Origin: Linum tenue
Taxonomy: Eukaryota; Streptophyta; Magnoliopsida; Malpighiales; Linaceae
Reading direction: 5' to 3'
Length of the DNA stretch: 64,000 bases
Assembly: GCA_946122785.1 (NCBI GenBank)
Contig: CAMGYJ010000006.1
Span: forward strand, 52,968,066-53,032,065
Shown here one piece after another: positions 11,458-21,454 of this stretch. How positions within the stretch are numbered: position 1 is the stretch's first letter; the number at the start of each line of letters is the position of its first letter. Made by a program: the position numbers and the translations under genes. Below the pieces are notes generated by a model, which ran no database searches, was not told where the DNA came from, and worked only from the letters and a program-made list of their open reading frames with translations.

Positions 11458-12679
11458 CTAGTTTTTTGGCCCGCGCTTTGCTGCGGTAATAAACAAATTA
11501 TATTTAAAATTTTATATACTCGTCTAACGGTTCAGTTGTATCATAAAATAGTTTGAGTAAGATACTTTCATAAGGTTTACGTAGTATCTTAATAATTACG
11601 GAAGATTTAGTAATATATTTGTTTAATTGATAAATAAGAAATAGCTATCTCTTCATAAGTTGTATATATTGTATTTGTAATTTATGTAATTGTTTTAGAA
11701 TAGTGTAACATAAATCTTTCATAATATGTGGTCTAATGATAAAATTAATTTACACATCCTTTCACATTTGAATAAACTATTATGAAAAAATATTTTACCT
11801 GACAAAACTTTTGCGTAGTACAAACTTATGAGATTGTGAATATTATAGGTAATGATTAATAAATAATATTTGATTATAAGTGATCTAAGTTACTAAAAGT
11901 ATCATATTTGAATGATATGTAAACCTAACTGATCTTACAAAATCTTTATGTAATGCAAATTGATAAGATGATCAACAGTTTAATTAAAATATATAAATTT
12001 TTATTCAAACTAATGTATCGCATAAGACTTGTATATGATATTTATTTAATTGATACATAAGAAATTACTATCCCTTCATAAACTTACATAATGTCTCAGT
12101 CATTACAAAAAATTATGTAATACTTTTGTTTTTTAATTGATACATAAGAAATAACTATCCATTTGTAAACTTATATATATTATAGAAGACTTATGTATGA
12201 TGTTTATTTAATTGATACATAAGAAATAACTATCTCTTCATAGGCTTTATGAAACATATTTGTAGTTTATGTAATTGTCATAGACTGGTGTTACGTAAAC
12301 CTTTCGAAATGTGTTATTTAATAATAAAATCAAGCAATGTAAATGAAAAACTTAACTTACATTATATAAATTGTGAATATAGTAGGTATTAATATAAAAA
12401 ATTCACTTAATAATAAGCGAGTTAAGTTACAAAAAGTATCATATGATTAAACTTATATATAAAATAATTTTTCTTACAAAACCTTTGTGTAATACAAATT
12501 GACGAAATTATCATTTTAGTTAATAATTTTGGGAACGGAAGATTAAGGAACATAGTTCTATAGTAGTGTTATTGAACTACATTGTGTATGTGTAAACTTA
12601 TGAATGTTGAGGATGAGATAATTATTCTTATATATCAATTAAACAAACTTTTTATGCAAGGCTTCCTTAATAATAAAGA
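11458..12679 (-). mobile_element. Non-autonomous Helitron, 1.22 kb
   Basis: On the minus strand it starts TCTTTATTATTAAGGAAGCC and ends with a GC hairpin, CCGCAGCAAAGCGCGG, followed eight bases later by CTAG. It is flanked by A before and T after, the expected Helitron insertion between A and T without duplication. The interior is AT-rich and contains four or more degenerate copies of AATTGATACATAAGAAATAAC (near 11619, 12049, 12137, 12210). No Rep/helicase coding is present. Confidence 0.82.
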
Positions 12680-13094
12680 TATTGCTTAAATCTTATGGAC
12701 GTGTCTTACTCAAATTATTTTGTGAGTGATTTTTTTCAAATATAATTAGTTTATGGGCTGCTTTTTTGTATTTGTGTATGGCAAAATAATTTTTTAATTA
12801 AAAAAAGTGTTCACAAATCAAAGTATATATGTTGTGTACTTGTGTATATATGAGTAATCGGTTGCAACAATGGCGGCAAATCAAAGGATGCTTTGGAAAT
12901 AATTAATGTCACACCTTTTGTTTTTCTTTTGGTACATCTACGGTCGGCCACACTATATAAAATCATAGTGAACAGTGTTTTCAGTTTTAATTGGTTCCTA
13001 ATTATTTTTCCGGCAATCAATAGGTTCCCTACTTTGTCGTAAGGAACAGTAAATACATTAAAAGAATTCTTGTGTTTTTAATTAATTAATAGTC
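12680..13094. other. MULE interior, no gene seen
   Basis: AT-rich sequence between the Helitron and the right TIR. A TATA-like CACTATATAAAATC lies near 12950. No coding or repeat signature could be supported. Confidence 0.5.
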
Positions 13095-13269
13095 ACATCA
13101 GCAGTTTCATTTGCCACATCATCATAAAACTGACGGAGTCGAACGGAGGCTAACGGCCGGCGACTAGGGGTGAAATGATTCATAAAGTGATGAATAAGAA
13201 AGAAAAGTAATTTAGGTGTCAAACGTGTAAAATTTATGTAATTTGAGTGACCAAACGTGTAATTTAGCC
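13095..13269 (-). repeat. MULE right terminal inverted repeat
   Basis: Inverted match to 4817-4993, ending TGTAATTTAGCC, followed by the duplicated TTAGTATATA. Confidence 0.9.
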
Positions 13270-13279
13270 TTAGTATATA

Positions 13280-13458
13280 TATGCATGATGCACGCTACTG
13301 TAGTGTCGTTGTTGAGTTGTTGGTGAGTTAATGATAAGAATTTAGCTGAGAGACTCTTGAAGAGCTTTTCCGTGAATTATTCCCATTCACACCGAACGAG
13401 TATACCACGTAAATATATGGTGAATTGATGGTTACTTCCTCGTTGCACTTATTTTACA
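13280..13458 (+). repeat. Copia-1 3' LTR, right part
   Basis: Continues the LTR from TATGCATGATGCACGCTACTG to CTTATTTTACA. It matches the 5' LTR from about 2580 to 2755 and is followed by TTTTC, the element's target duplication. Confidence 0.92.
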
Positions 13459-13463
13459 TTTTC

Positions 13464-13853
13464 TGCACTGCGAACGTTATTTCAATTCAACCTATGGAAA
13501 CAATATGATTGGGAATGAGAAAACCAGGTGGTCAACCGGCCAGTTGTTTCTCAATCGACATATTATGTTATGGTTCACTTTCGCTTCGTCAAGCAATAAT
13601 TGTGCAACTTGATCATCTAGCAATTGGCGATAATGTATTTCAGTGGGTATTTTAATGATCAGTTCTGCCTCTAATTAGACGTGAAGACAAGCAGCGTAGC
13701 ACGTTGAAAAACGCGAAAACGGAAGACTATATTATAAATTTATAATAATGCGCAAATCCTTGAGCGGGTAATTAACTAATTATAATAATGCATTATATAT
13801 GTATCAGGTTGTGTTCATACTTTGGTGGTCAATAGTTGACTTCTGTCATTAGA
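13464..13853. other. Intergenic, no gene seen
   Basis: AT-rich spacer between Copia-1 and a hAT element. It includes a short repeat of TATAATAATGC (about 13743 and 13782). Nothing else is supported. Confidence 0.5.
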
Positions 13854-13861
13854 CGTGATGA

Positions 13862-14474
13862 CAGGGGCGGAGCTACAAGGTTGGAAGGAGGTGCCATGGC
13901 ACACCCTTGATTTAGGGGAACACTTCCAAAACTTAGTTGAGTAAATATTACTCATAATGAAATTTGAACCCCAAATCTCAATGTCAATGGTAAATTTTTT
14001 ACAATTCAATCCCAATCAATTATATAAATTAATTCTACCTACGAATTTCTATATTAATATAGTCTAATTTATCAAAATGAATAAGAGGGTGCAAATTATT
14101 AGAGGAAATCATTGAACTTCTTATGCCAACGATAGTCGGAAGAGAAAATTGGTTCTCATCAATATATTTGCTTGTGAAACTTGGTTTAATTTGCTACTAC
14201 CTTTTGTAAATATACATGTTGATATTATCAACACCAAAAAATACATATCGATATAAAGTTTTCTGCAATGAAACGATTGACCAGCCTTCGACTTAATTGA
14301 AAAATTTGTGAATGATTATTTGGTGGGATAATATTAAGAGCAAATCTTCGTAGTTTGGACAATTATGTAGTTTTAAAATAATTTTATTATATCAAACAAG
14401 TGATCGCATCATGAGTTATTGTTCAAAAATTATTTTCTTGCACACCCTTACATAAAATTCTGGCTACGCCACTG
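13862..14474. mobile_element. hAT-type non-autonomous element, 613 bp
   Basis: Ends are CAGGGGCGGAGCTACA and the near-inverse TGGCTACGCCACTG. The 8-base duplication CGTGATGA is perfect (13854-13861 and 14475-14482). The interior is AT-rich with no transposase. The end sequence belongs to a common plant hAT group different from the TAGGG group elsewhere in the window. Confidence 0.88.
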
Positions 14475-14692
14475 CGTGATGACGATGAACAGATCAAATT
14501 AATAAAGTAATATGAAGAAAATGAATACGGAATAGTAATAACACAGAAGCAGGATTTACGTGGTATCCCTGTTCGATGTGAATAGGATTAATTTACGGAG
14601 AGCTCGAATGAGCTCTCAATTTGACGATCTTATTATTGATCAACTGACTATCTTGCTGCTAACAGGGACTCGCAGCTAAGATATATATATAT

Positions 14693-15105
14693 GGTGGCGT
14701 ATTTGGTGCACCCACTTTTTCGGGTGCACTGAGTGCACCCGCCTCATAATTGTCATTCTGACCATGCGATTCATGTCAAAACGGTATCAATTGTTGCTTA
14801 TGATATTATGAACAAGAAGCACATGAATTTGAAAAAAATTCATTCAAAATTTACTTTAATTTGAAGGATTTAGGATTTAGGGATTTAGGGTTAGGGTTTA
14901 GGTTTACAATTTGGGATTTTGGGTTGGGATTCAAAATTGAAGGTTAAGGGGTTAGGGTAATGGATTGATTTGTTATGATTCTATGTCATATCATCATATT
15001 ATATTGAGAGTACTAATTAAAGTTCAAAATTTGATGTATTATGGACGCTTTTAGAGTTGGGTGCACTGAGTGCACCCAAAAAAGTGAGTGCACCGAAGTA
15101 GCCAC

Positions 15106-15106
<1 letters not shown>
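14693..15106. mobile_element. TIR-type MITE (414 bp) with GGTGCAC termini
   Basis: Inverted ends of about 48 bases: GGTGGCGTATTTGGTGCACC on the left and GGTGGCTACTTCGGTGCACT on the reverse of the right. Each contains a further GGGTGCACTGAGTGCACCC palindrome. The target is a TATATA run, so the exact duplication cannot be read. The centre (about 14865-14950) has degenerate TTTAGGG repeats resembling telomere repeat sequence. Superfamily is uncertain; long TIRs and target length would suit a MULE-type MITE. Confidence 0.75.

Positions 15107-15107
<1 letters not shown>

Positions 15108-15157
<50 letters not shown>
15108..15157. repeat. (TA)n microsatellite
   Basis: About 25 uninterrupted TA units between two MITE-like insertions, probably an expansion of the TATATA target site. 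Confidence 0.9.
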
Positions 15158-15161
<4 letters not shown>

Positions 15162-15384
15162 AAGGCTAGCGTACGTCCGGGCGTACGCTAGCCTACCGTA
15201 CGCCCCATTGAGTTTGACTATTTAGACAAAGAATTAATCGGAGTTTGGGACATGATACTATACCCTAACCCCTAATGGGTGAATCCCAGTCCCCAATTCA
15301 CTAACCCAAAGCACGAGATTCGTTTAATCTTAAAAATGAAAATCAACGAGGAAGGGTCGCAAAGAATCGATCTTTCTATATATA
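15158..15384. repeat. Fragment related to the adjoining MITE, with perfect hairpin
   Basis: Contains GGCTAGCGTACG and its exact inverse CGTACGCTAGCC separated by six bases (15164-15193). The stretch around ATGATACTATACCCTAACC (about 15250-15275) recurs near 15477-15500 in the next element, so the two are related copies. Confidence 0.6.
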
Positions 15385-15661
15385 TGTCATACTGGCGTAC
15401 GTCAGGCGTATACTATACATCAGGTACTACTAGTGAGATATATATATCTAGACCATGAATTAAATCAAGTTTGGGGTATGATACTATACCCTAACCTCTA
15501 ATGGATAAACCCCAGGCACCGATTTTCTAAACCCCACCTCGAAGTTTGATTTAATAAAAAACAAAAATTGATCGTTGATATCGGCCGGAGCTCATCTAAG
15601 TACATCTAACGGCTAGATCACCTGATGTATAATATACGCCTGACGTACACCAGTCATTACC
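15385..15661. mobile_element. MITE with GGCGTACGTCAGGCGTAT terminal repeats
   Basis: The left end ACTGGCGTACGTCAGGCGTA and the inverse of the right end ACTGGTGTACGTCAGGCGTA form TIRs of about 43 bases. It is flanked on both sides by TATATA runs. The interior is non-coding. No superfamily is assigned. Confidence 0.7.
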
Positions 15662-16771
15662 ATATATATATATATATGGGTAACTTGCGTTGAAACCCTA
15701 ACACAACTAGGCCTACGTATCCTTTAGTGACAGGAGAAGGAAACGTGTGGCTTACAAGACACCTGTACTTAACACAGCTACAACACGATGTCGTGCTCCG
15801 TAAGACACACGGACACGAGACTTCTACACTACCTCTCAAGCGAAGGCGTGAATGTCAAGCATGCCGAGTTTGACCAACAATCCTAAAAAATGATCGCATC
15901 ATAAACCTGTCGCAACCGTCCCTCCGGGGTTCCGAGGTCGTCGTGTTAGCATTTTTTGGGAGTCGCCATCGATCTTCCTTGGAGTGGATCGAAAACTCTT
16001 CGAATCGGCTCTAACCTTAGGGTCAGAACCGAGATATGGTCTGCGGTTAAGAGATTCGGGTTCGGGAGTACGTTTACGTGTGGGAAGTGAAATCACACCC
16101 CACAACGCCCTAAATCGGTACTACTTAAGTCGATAAGTTTTATGTGTGTTGGGTATTATATTGGTAATAATTTTGTAATTTTAGGGTCCCACTGGACCAT
16201 TTAATGATTTTATCGTATTAGTTGTAATTTAATTATACGCCCACTGACGTAAAAATTTAAAGAAAAAGTTAGTTGATTAGTTGGACTCGACCCTTATCGG
16301 TTGCCTACGTACCCGTAACACGGGATCAAAGTCCATGTAGTTCGTTACGTGACTTTGATAATTTTGAATCTAATTTTTACCACGTCCCACTGATCGTGGT
16401 TTTTGTATTAAAAATTTTGTTAATAAAATTTAAATTGATTATTTTTAAGTTATAAAAAGATAACACGGGAATTTTAGCTATTAAGGTATTATGACGTATT
16501 AAAAAAGAAACAAGAAAAACTTAATCCACGCTTAGCATTTCGTATTAAGGATGTTAAACGAATAGAATTAAAAGGGATGATTATATTAACGCATGATGAG
16601 CCAACAACTCGACTGGTTAACTCACTGGACTTGACTTGTGCACGAAAAGGTGGCGGGTTTGACGCCCACTCACTATACCTTTGTTTTTCGTTTTTTTTTT
16701 AACAGACTAGAGGAGGGCATTTTAGTCTTTAGCGAGTCCAGTATAAGTTTCCTTTATAGAAACCCTAGACG

Positions 16772-18099
16772 GGGAATGGATCAGTTCAGTAACCTTATGG
16801 TTAGGGCTGTCAATTTGGTTTGGTTTGGTTAACCAAACCATTAAGTATGAAAAACCAAAAACCAAAAACCAAATCCCAAAAACCAAAACCAAAACCATTA
16901 AGGCTCTTATTGGTTTTTGGTTGCCAAAAACCAATAAGGGCCTTAATGGTTTTGGTTAACCAAAAAACCAACATTTACTCATACACTCATATTTATTCAT
17001 ATTTCCCTTCTTTTTATTGAATTAACGTCATAATAATGATAAATGGCCATTACAAGTTATTGGTTGGCTCAAAAGAAACAAAAAAAAAATTTGTTGATAA
17101 ATAATTTCATTCTTATTGGTTTCTTAATGGTTTCTATTGGTTTTTCGGTTTTAACCAAACCAAAACCATTAAGTTGCTTATTGGTTTAAAACCAAAAAAC
17201 TGAAACCATTAGCTTTCCAATTGGTTTGGTTTCGGTTAAAACCAAAAAACCAAAACCAAATGGACAGCCCTACTTATGGTGAGTAACTATGAGTAACCCG
17301 CCCACATTAGCATGACATCAGCATCCTCTCTCTCCTGGAAAGCCTTTAATTTTCCCCTCCTTAATCTTTGACGGACGTTTTTTCACTCGTTTTAAGTCGA
17401 AATTTAATTTTTTTTTGCACAGTTAGATCAGATTAATTGTGCTCTTCAAAATGATATCCACTTTGATATATTTTTCGAACAAAAAAAAATTGAGTCATTT
17501 TATACCAGTCTATACCATATGGTATTGACTGGTATTGAAATAAGAGCATACCTATGGTTTGAAAAGCGTACCATGGTGGTATGACACAAACCAAGACTGT
17601 AGGATGATTGAATACATGATAGTAGAAGTATATTAATTGTCATTTAGGACTTTTAACATTGTATACCATAAAATACCACCCCGTACCAGGGTGGTATTGT
17701 ATGGTATTGTGTGGTATTTTTTGGTCTTGTAATTTGTTCACCCAGAAATTTGTAGATCAAATAGATCATGATGAACTCGTCCCTGCTATGCAAACGTTTT
17801 CAAAAACGAATGAAAAACGAAGAAAATACCATATGGTATGCAGTTGGTACCGAAAGGCCAAAATTTTTTTTCCTCAAAAAATATTGAAAATTGATCTCAT
17901 TTTGTAGAGCACGATGAACTCGTTCCATCTGTGCAAAAAAAATTAAAATCCGAGTTAAAACAAAAAAGATATGAGTCAATTAAGAAAACTAGTGAAAATA
18001 AAAATGGTCTTTAATTCTCCATCCTTATATCTGAATTTTCTAAATGAAGGGTCCAGATTTGGTTATTGATGGGTGCATATATGCACCCTATCTTGAGCG
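16772..18099 (+). mobile_element. MULE-type element copy A, 1.33 kb including a nested hAT MITE
   Basis: Starts GGGAATGGATCAG and ends CACCCTATCTTGAGCG. The 9-base duplication CCCTAGACG is perfect (16763-16771 and 18100-18108). It is the same family as copy B (19782-20800) in opposite orientation. It holds clusters of TACCA/TGGTA palindromes (for example 17506-17535). No transposase is present. A hAT MITE at 16802-17272 interrupts its left end. Confidence 0.92.
16802..17272. mobile_element. hAT-type MITE, 471 bp, in MULE copy A
   Basis: Ends are TAGGGCTGTCAATTTGG and the near-inverse CCAAATGGACAGCCCTA. The 8-base duplication CTTATGGT is perfect (16794-16801 and 17273-17280). The interior is rich in AACCAAA/TTTGGTT. 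Confidence 0.93.
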
Positions 18100-18108
18100 C
18101 CCTAGACG

Positions 18109-18750
18109 ACACAAAACAGCCGCCTCTCACTCTCTCTCGATTTTTCCTCTCTACTTCCCTTTCGTTTGCTTCTCCGCCGAACCAGAAACCATCTGGTTTC
18201 TCGTCCCAAACCGCCGCACCTCCTCGTCCCAAAACAACCGCCTCCCACTCTCTCTCGTTCTTCCACTTCTCTTCTCGCCGGCCATAGACAAACCAAAGCT
18301 TGAAGAAAGAAAAAAAACCCTATGGTTCTTCCTTCTCCAACCCTCGAGCAAACGAAATCCCACAACACCCCATTCTTCCCTTTAGCAATCTCGCTCTTCA
18401 ACTCTCTACCTAGAAAACAACCAAAACCGGCCAAGGACCCCTGTCCTATTCTGATCTGCCTCTCCTCTCTCGGCGCGAGATAAGGAACCGGACCGCGACG
18501 ACCCTAAATCGGTGGATTCGTCTCAGGATGGAGGTAAAGACGGCAATCTTACGACTACGGTAAGTGATGATTGAGAGCTTGCATGTTTTTATTTGGGTAT
18601 TATTTGTTGATTTCGGGTTCTAACACATTTCTCTTTGTTTTCTTATGGGTTTTGGTTTCAGGTTTCGGTTATGGAAAAAAAGAACGCCGACGAGGTCTTG
18701 TCGGAGACAAAGAGTCCGACGTCATAATGGGTAGTACCGGCAGGTAAAAC
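18109..18750 (+). other. Gene-like segment with possible exons, not identified
   Basis: The flank before copy A ends ATAGAAACCCTAGACG, and this segment continues with a C/T-rich leader-like stretch. It includes two related blocks (about 18112-18180 and 18229-18290, CCGCCTC(T/C)CACTCTCTCTCG). Then come 18480-18560 ending TACG|GTAAGTG and, after CAG at 18660-18662, an open stretch to a TAA near 18727, with a possible donor at 18744. This looks like a 5' leader and small exons of a cellular gene, either captured or ancestral. I do not recognise a protein. Copies A and B bracket it in inverted orientation. Confidence 0.35.
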
Positions 18751-19772
18751 CTTCTCTCTACCTAGGTGTGTTCAGTTGGTAAATCTCAGTTTTAGGGTGT
18801 GTAGTGGCTTGTGTGTTCTTGGTAACCTTAACTTTAAAATCAGGTTTCTATTGGAAAAGTAATCAGAATGGGTACTGATTTTGCACTAATCACAGCCACT
18901 GCAAGTGATCTTGTTAGGAGTTATGATATTTGAAAAGTGGATGGGTTTATAAATAGGTGTTGATTTTGCACTAATCGCAGCCACTGCTGGTGATTTTGCT
19001 AGTAGTTTTGATTTTTGAAACCGGGTACGTGTTTATTAAACTTAGATGGATTGTGAGGTTGTGGCTTTTGTTGGATTAGCTTTTATGCTTGATAACGAGA
19101 AAATTTAAAAAGCTAGACTAATTTTTGATGATCATAGCCACTGCTTGTGATCTATATAACTAAAAGAAAGCTAATGTTTTAGTAAAATCTTCACAATCGG
19201 GTGTGACTTGCGAGCATATTAGCCTGAATAGCTATTGCACTAGATCAAATAACGATTCAACATTTGCTAGAAAGTATTAAAAGATCTGATCTAATGACAT
19301 GTATGCTTTAATAGACATGAATAAATAAGCTTAAACAAGTAGGTAAACTAAACTTCTTGTGTTTATTCATCTATGGTTAGGTAGCGGAGATAATTTTAGA
19401 AAGACAGTAAACATACTTGATGCATATTCACATACATATTTGTAGACATCAATCTACTTTTTAATGGTTTACTCGAGAAAAACTTGTGTGGATGTATGGA
19501 TATTGAATATGTTAACTTGATTGAGATGGCAATAAGAACAAAAGGCAGAAGACCAACCTGGTTTCTGTTGTTTGATATAGCTCCTAGATGTCTGCTTTCT
19601 TGCTTCCTTCTCTTGAGAACTCAGATTTACTGCCTTATTTTTGGTCTCTCCCTCCCTCAGTTTTCCTTTATCACTGACCTCCCAATCACTTTCAGATCCT
19701 CTCCGATAACTAGCCCTCCTTATCACTCTCTATATATTTCTCCCAAAAATGGTCGCCCCCCCCCCCCTTGGG
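18751..19772. other. Spacer between the inverted MULE copies, no gene seen
   Basis: Intron-like sequence with two diverged copies of a block (GCACTAATC(A/G)CAGCCACTGC at about 18882 and 18970). A run of 12 C lies at 19756-19767. Nothing else is supported. Confidence 0.45.
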
Positions 19773-19781
19773 AATGGATAT

Positions 19782-20800
19782 GGCTCAAGATAGGGTGCAT
19801 AACCATGGGTTATGCACCCATCAATAACCAAATCTGGACCCTTCATTTAGAAAATCCAGATCTAAGGATGGAGAATTAAAGACTATTTTTATTTTCACTA
19901 GCTTTCTTAATTGACTCATATCTTTTTCGTTTTAACTCGGATTTTAATTTTTTTTGCACAGATGGAACGAGTTCACCGTGCTCTACAAAATGAGATCAAT
20001 TTTCAATATTTTTTTAGGAAAAAAAATTCTGGCCTCTCGGTACCAACTGCATACCATATGGTATCTTCTTCGTTTTTAATTCGTTTTTGAAAACGTTTGC
20101 ACAGCAAGGATGAGTTCATCATGATCTACTGGATCTACAAATTTCTTGGTGAACAAATTACAGGACCAAAAAATACCACACAATACCATACAATACCACC
20201 CTGGTACGGGGTGGTATTGTATGGTATCTTCTTCGTTTTTAATTCGTTTTTGAAAACGTTTGCACAGAAGGGACGAGTTCATCATGATCTATTGGATCTA
20301 CAAATTTCTGGGTGAACAAATTACAGGACCAAAAAATAGCACACAATACCATACAATACCACCCTGGTACGGGGTGGTATTGTGTGGTATACAATGTTAA
20401 AAGTCGTAAATTACAATTAATATACTTCTACTATCATGTATTCAACCATCCTACAGTATTGGTTTGTTCATACCACCATGGTACGTTTTTCAAAACATAG
20501 GTATGCTTTTGTTTCAATACCAGTCAATACCATATGGTATAGGCTGGTAAAAAATGGCTCAATTTTTTTTGTTCGAAAAATATATTAAAGTGAATATCAT
20601 TTTGAAGAGCACAATTAATCTGATCTAACTGTGCAAAAAAAAATTAAATTTCGACTTAAAATGAGCGAGAAATCGTCCGTAAAAGATTAAAGAGGGAAAA
20701 ATTAAAGGCTTTCAATGAGAGAGAGGATACTGATGTCATGCTGATGTGGACGGGTTACTCATGGTTACTCACCATAAGGTTACTCACCTGATCCATTCCC
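19782..20800 (-). mobile_element. MULE-type element copy B, 1.02 kb
   Basis: Starts GGCTCAAGATAGGGTGCAT and ends ACCTGATCCATTCCC. The 9-base duplication AATGGATAT is perfect (19773-19781 and 20801-20809). It is the inverted counterpart of copy A over nearly its full length, apart from a 163-base internal tandem duplication (20061-20386). The two ends are themselves weakly inverted to each other (GATAGGGTGCATAACC versus GATCAGGTGAGTAACC). No coding sequence is seen. Confidence 0.92.
20061..20386. repeat. 163-bp tandem duplication in MULE copy B
   Basis: Two nearly identical units (20061-20223 and 20224-20386). Each starts GTATCTTCTTCG and ends in the TACCACCCTGGTACGGGGTGGTA palindrome region. 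Copy A has a single unit, so the duplication arose in copy B. Confidence 0.88.
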
Positions 20801-20809
20801 AATGGATAT

Positions 20810-21110
20810 GGATAAGTTGAAGGGAGGTGGCCGACTCCTTATCGACCAAGGATGGGTGAAAATTATGGGTTTGAATTGGGTTTTAATTTGGATTTGATTA
20901 TGCTTAATTTCTTTATGCAGGTTGCTGGACTGGGTCTCCAACTGATGGGCGATGATTGGGTTTTCATTTGATTAGGGTCATTCGTATTTTGTTTTATTTT
21001 TGTATCTGTGAGACATTGTGTGTAAGAGCCCATTTAATATTGTTTAAGATTTTTTATTTCATCAATGTACAATGTAACATTTTGTTAATAAAGCTCACAT
21101 GTTATACTTA
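20810..21110 (+). other. Possible 3' end of a captured transcription unit
   Basis: After copy B the sequence resumes with a short open stretch. It then shows a T-rich tract ending TTTATGCAG at 20913-20921, a small open exon to a TGA near 20970, and AATAAA near 21088. The pattern is that of a last intron, last exon and polyadenylation signal. It may belong to the same unit as 18109-18750. No protein family is recognised. Confidence 0.3.
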
Positions 21111-21454
21111 TTCAATTTGATCTTCTACTTTATCAATTATTAACCAAACCCAACTATGAACTCGACCAAACCTTACCTTGTTAAATCCAAAATGACAAGC
21201 CTTTATAATTCTACCCATTAAATCCCAACGTCAAACCCTTAAATCATTATAATGAGAAATCAACTACGAGCGATTGTTGCAGTCCATCTCAAATAAATCA
21301 ATCCTATGATCAAATAGGAGCGAACTTGTGGTGATAATTGGTCTTTATTGACTCGCCACTGCTAGTCTCGACCAAATCGATATTATAAGTAAATTGAAGT
21401 GAACTTAGAAATCATTGTCCATTGATATTTATTGACTTGCCACTGCAATCTCAA

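Larger units (their letters stand above)
4817..13269. mobile_element. Gene-fragment-carrying Mutator-like element (Pack-MULE) with 175-bp TIRs
   Basis: Terminal inverted repeats start GGCTAAATTACACG on both ends and can be followed for about 175 bases (4817-4993 and 13095-13269). The 10-base sequence TTAGTATATA flanks both sides (4807-4816, 13270-13279), fitting the 8-11 base duplications of MULEs. No transposase is seen. The non-TE interior holds GC-rich gene-like pieces at 5040-5630 and 10860-11400, the latter containing an AZG permease fragment. A copia (5632-10845) and a Helitron (11458-12679) inserted later. Class assignment rests on long TIRs, duplication length and captured sequence. 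Confidence 0.88.
2461..13458 (+). mobile_element. Copia-1: deleted Ty1/copia element, 3' LTR split by an 8.45 kb MULE
   Basis: The 5' LTR is 2461-2755, followed directly by a tRNA-iMet primer site. The 3' LTR starts at 4688 after GAGGGGGAG, is interrupted after 4816 by a MULE, and resumes at 13280-13458. Five bases TTTTC flank both outer ends (2456-2460 and 13459-13463), so all parts belong to one insertion. The internal region is only about 1.9 kb. It keeps gag, protease and the GAG-pre-integrase region, then jumps to the C-terminal RNase H tail, so integrase core and reverse transcriptase are missing. It is non-autonomous and dead. Confidence 0.93.
14513..15828 (-). repeat. Copia-3 3' LTR with MITE cluster inserted
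   Basis: The LTR parts are 14513-14692 and about 15662-15828, together about 345 bases. They match the two parts of the 5' LTR at 26219-26825. The insertions sit at a TATATATA site that is intact and short in the other LTR. Confidence 0.9.

Noticed and set aside
18011..18434. Several overlapping frames on both strands as coding genes
   Set aside because: They are low-complexity translations of a C/T-rich leader-like region; three frames are open together and none shows a domain.
16772..20800. One 4 kb transposon with long terminal inverted repeats
   Set aside because: Each arm has its own perfect and different 9-base duplication, so they are two separate insertions in opposite orientation.
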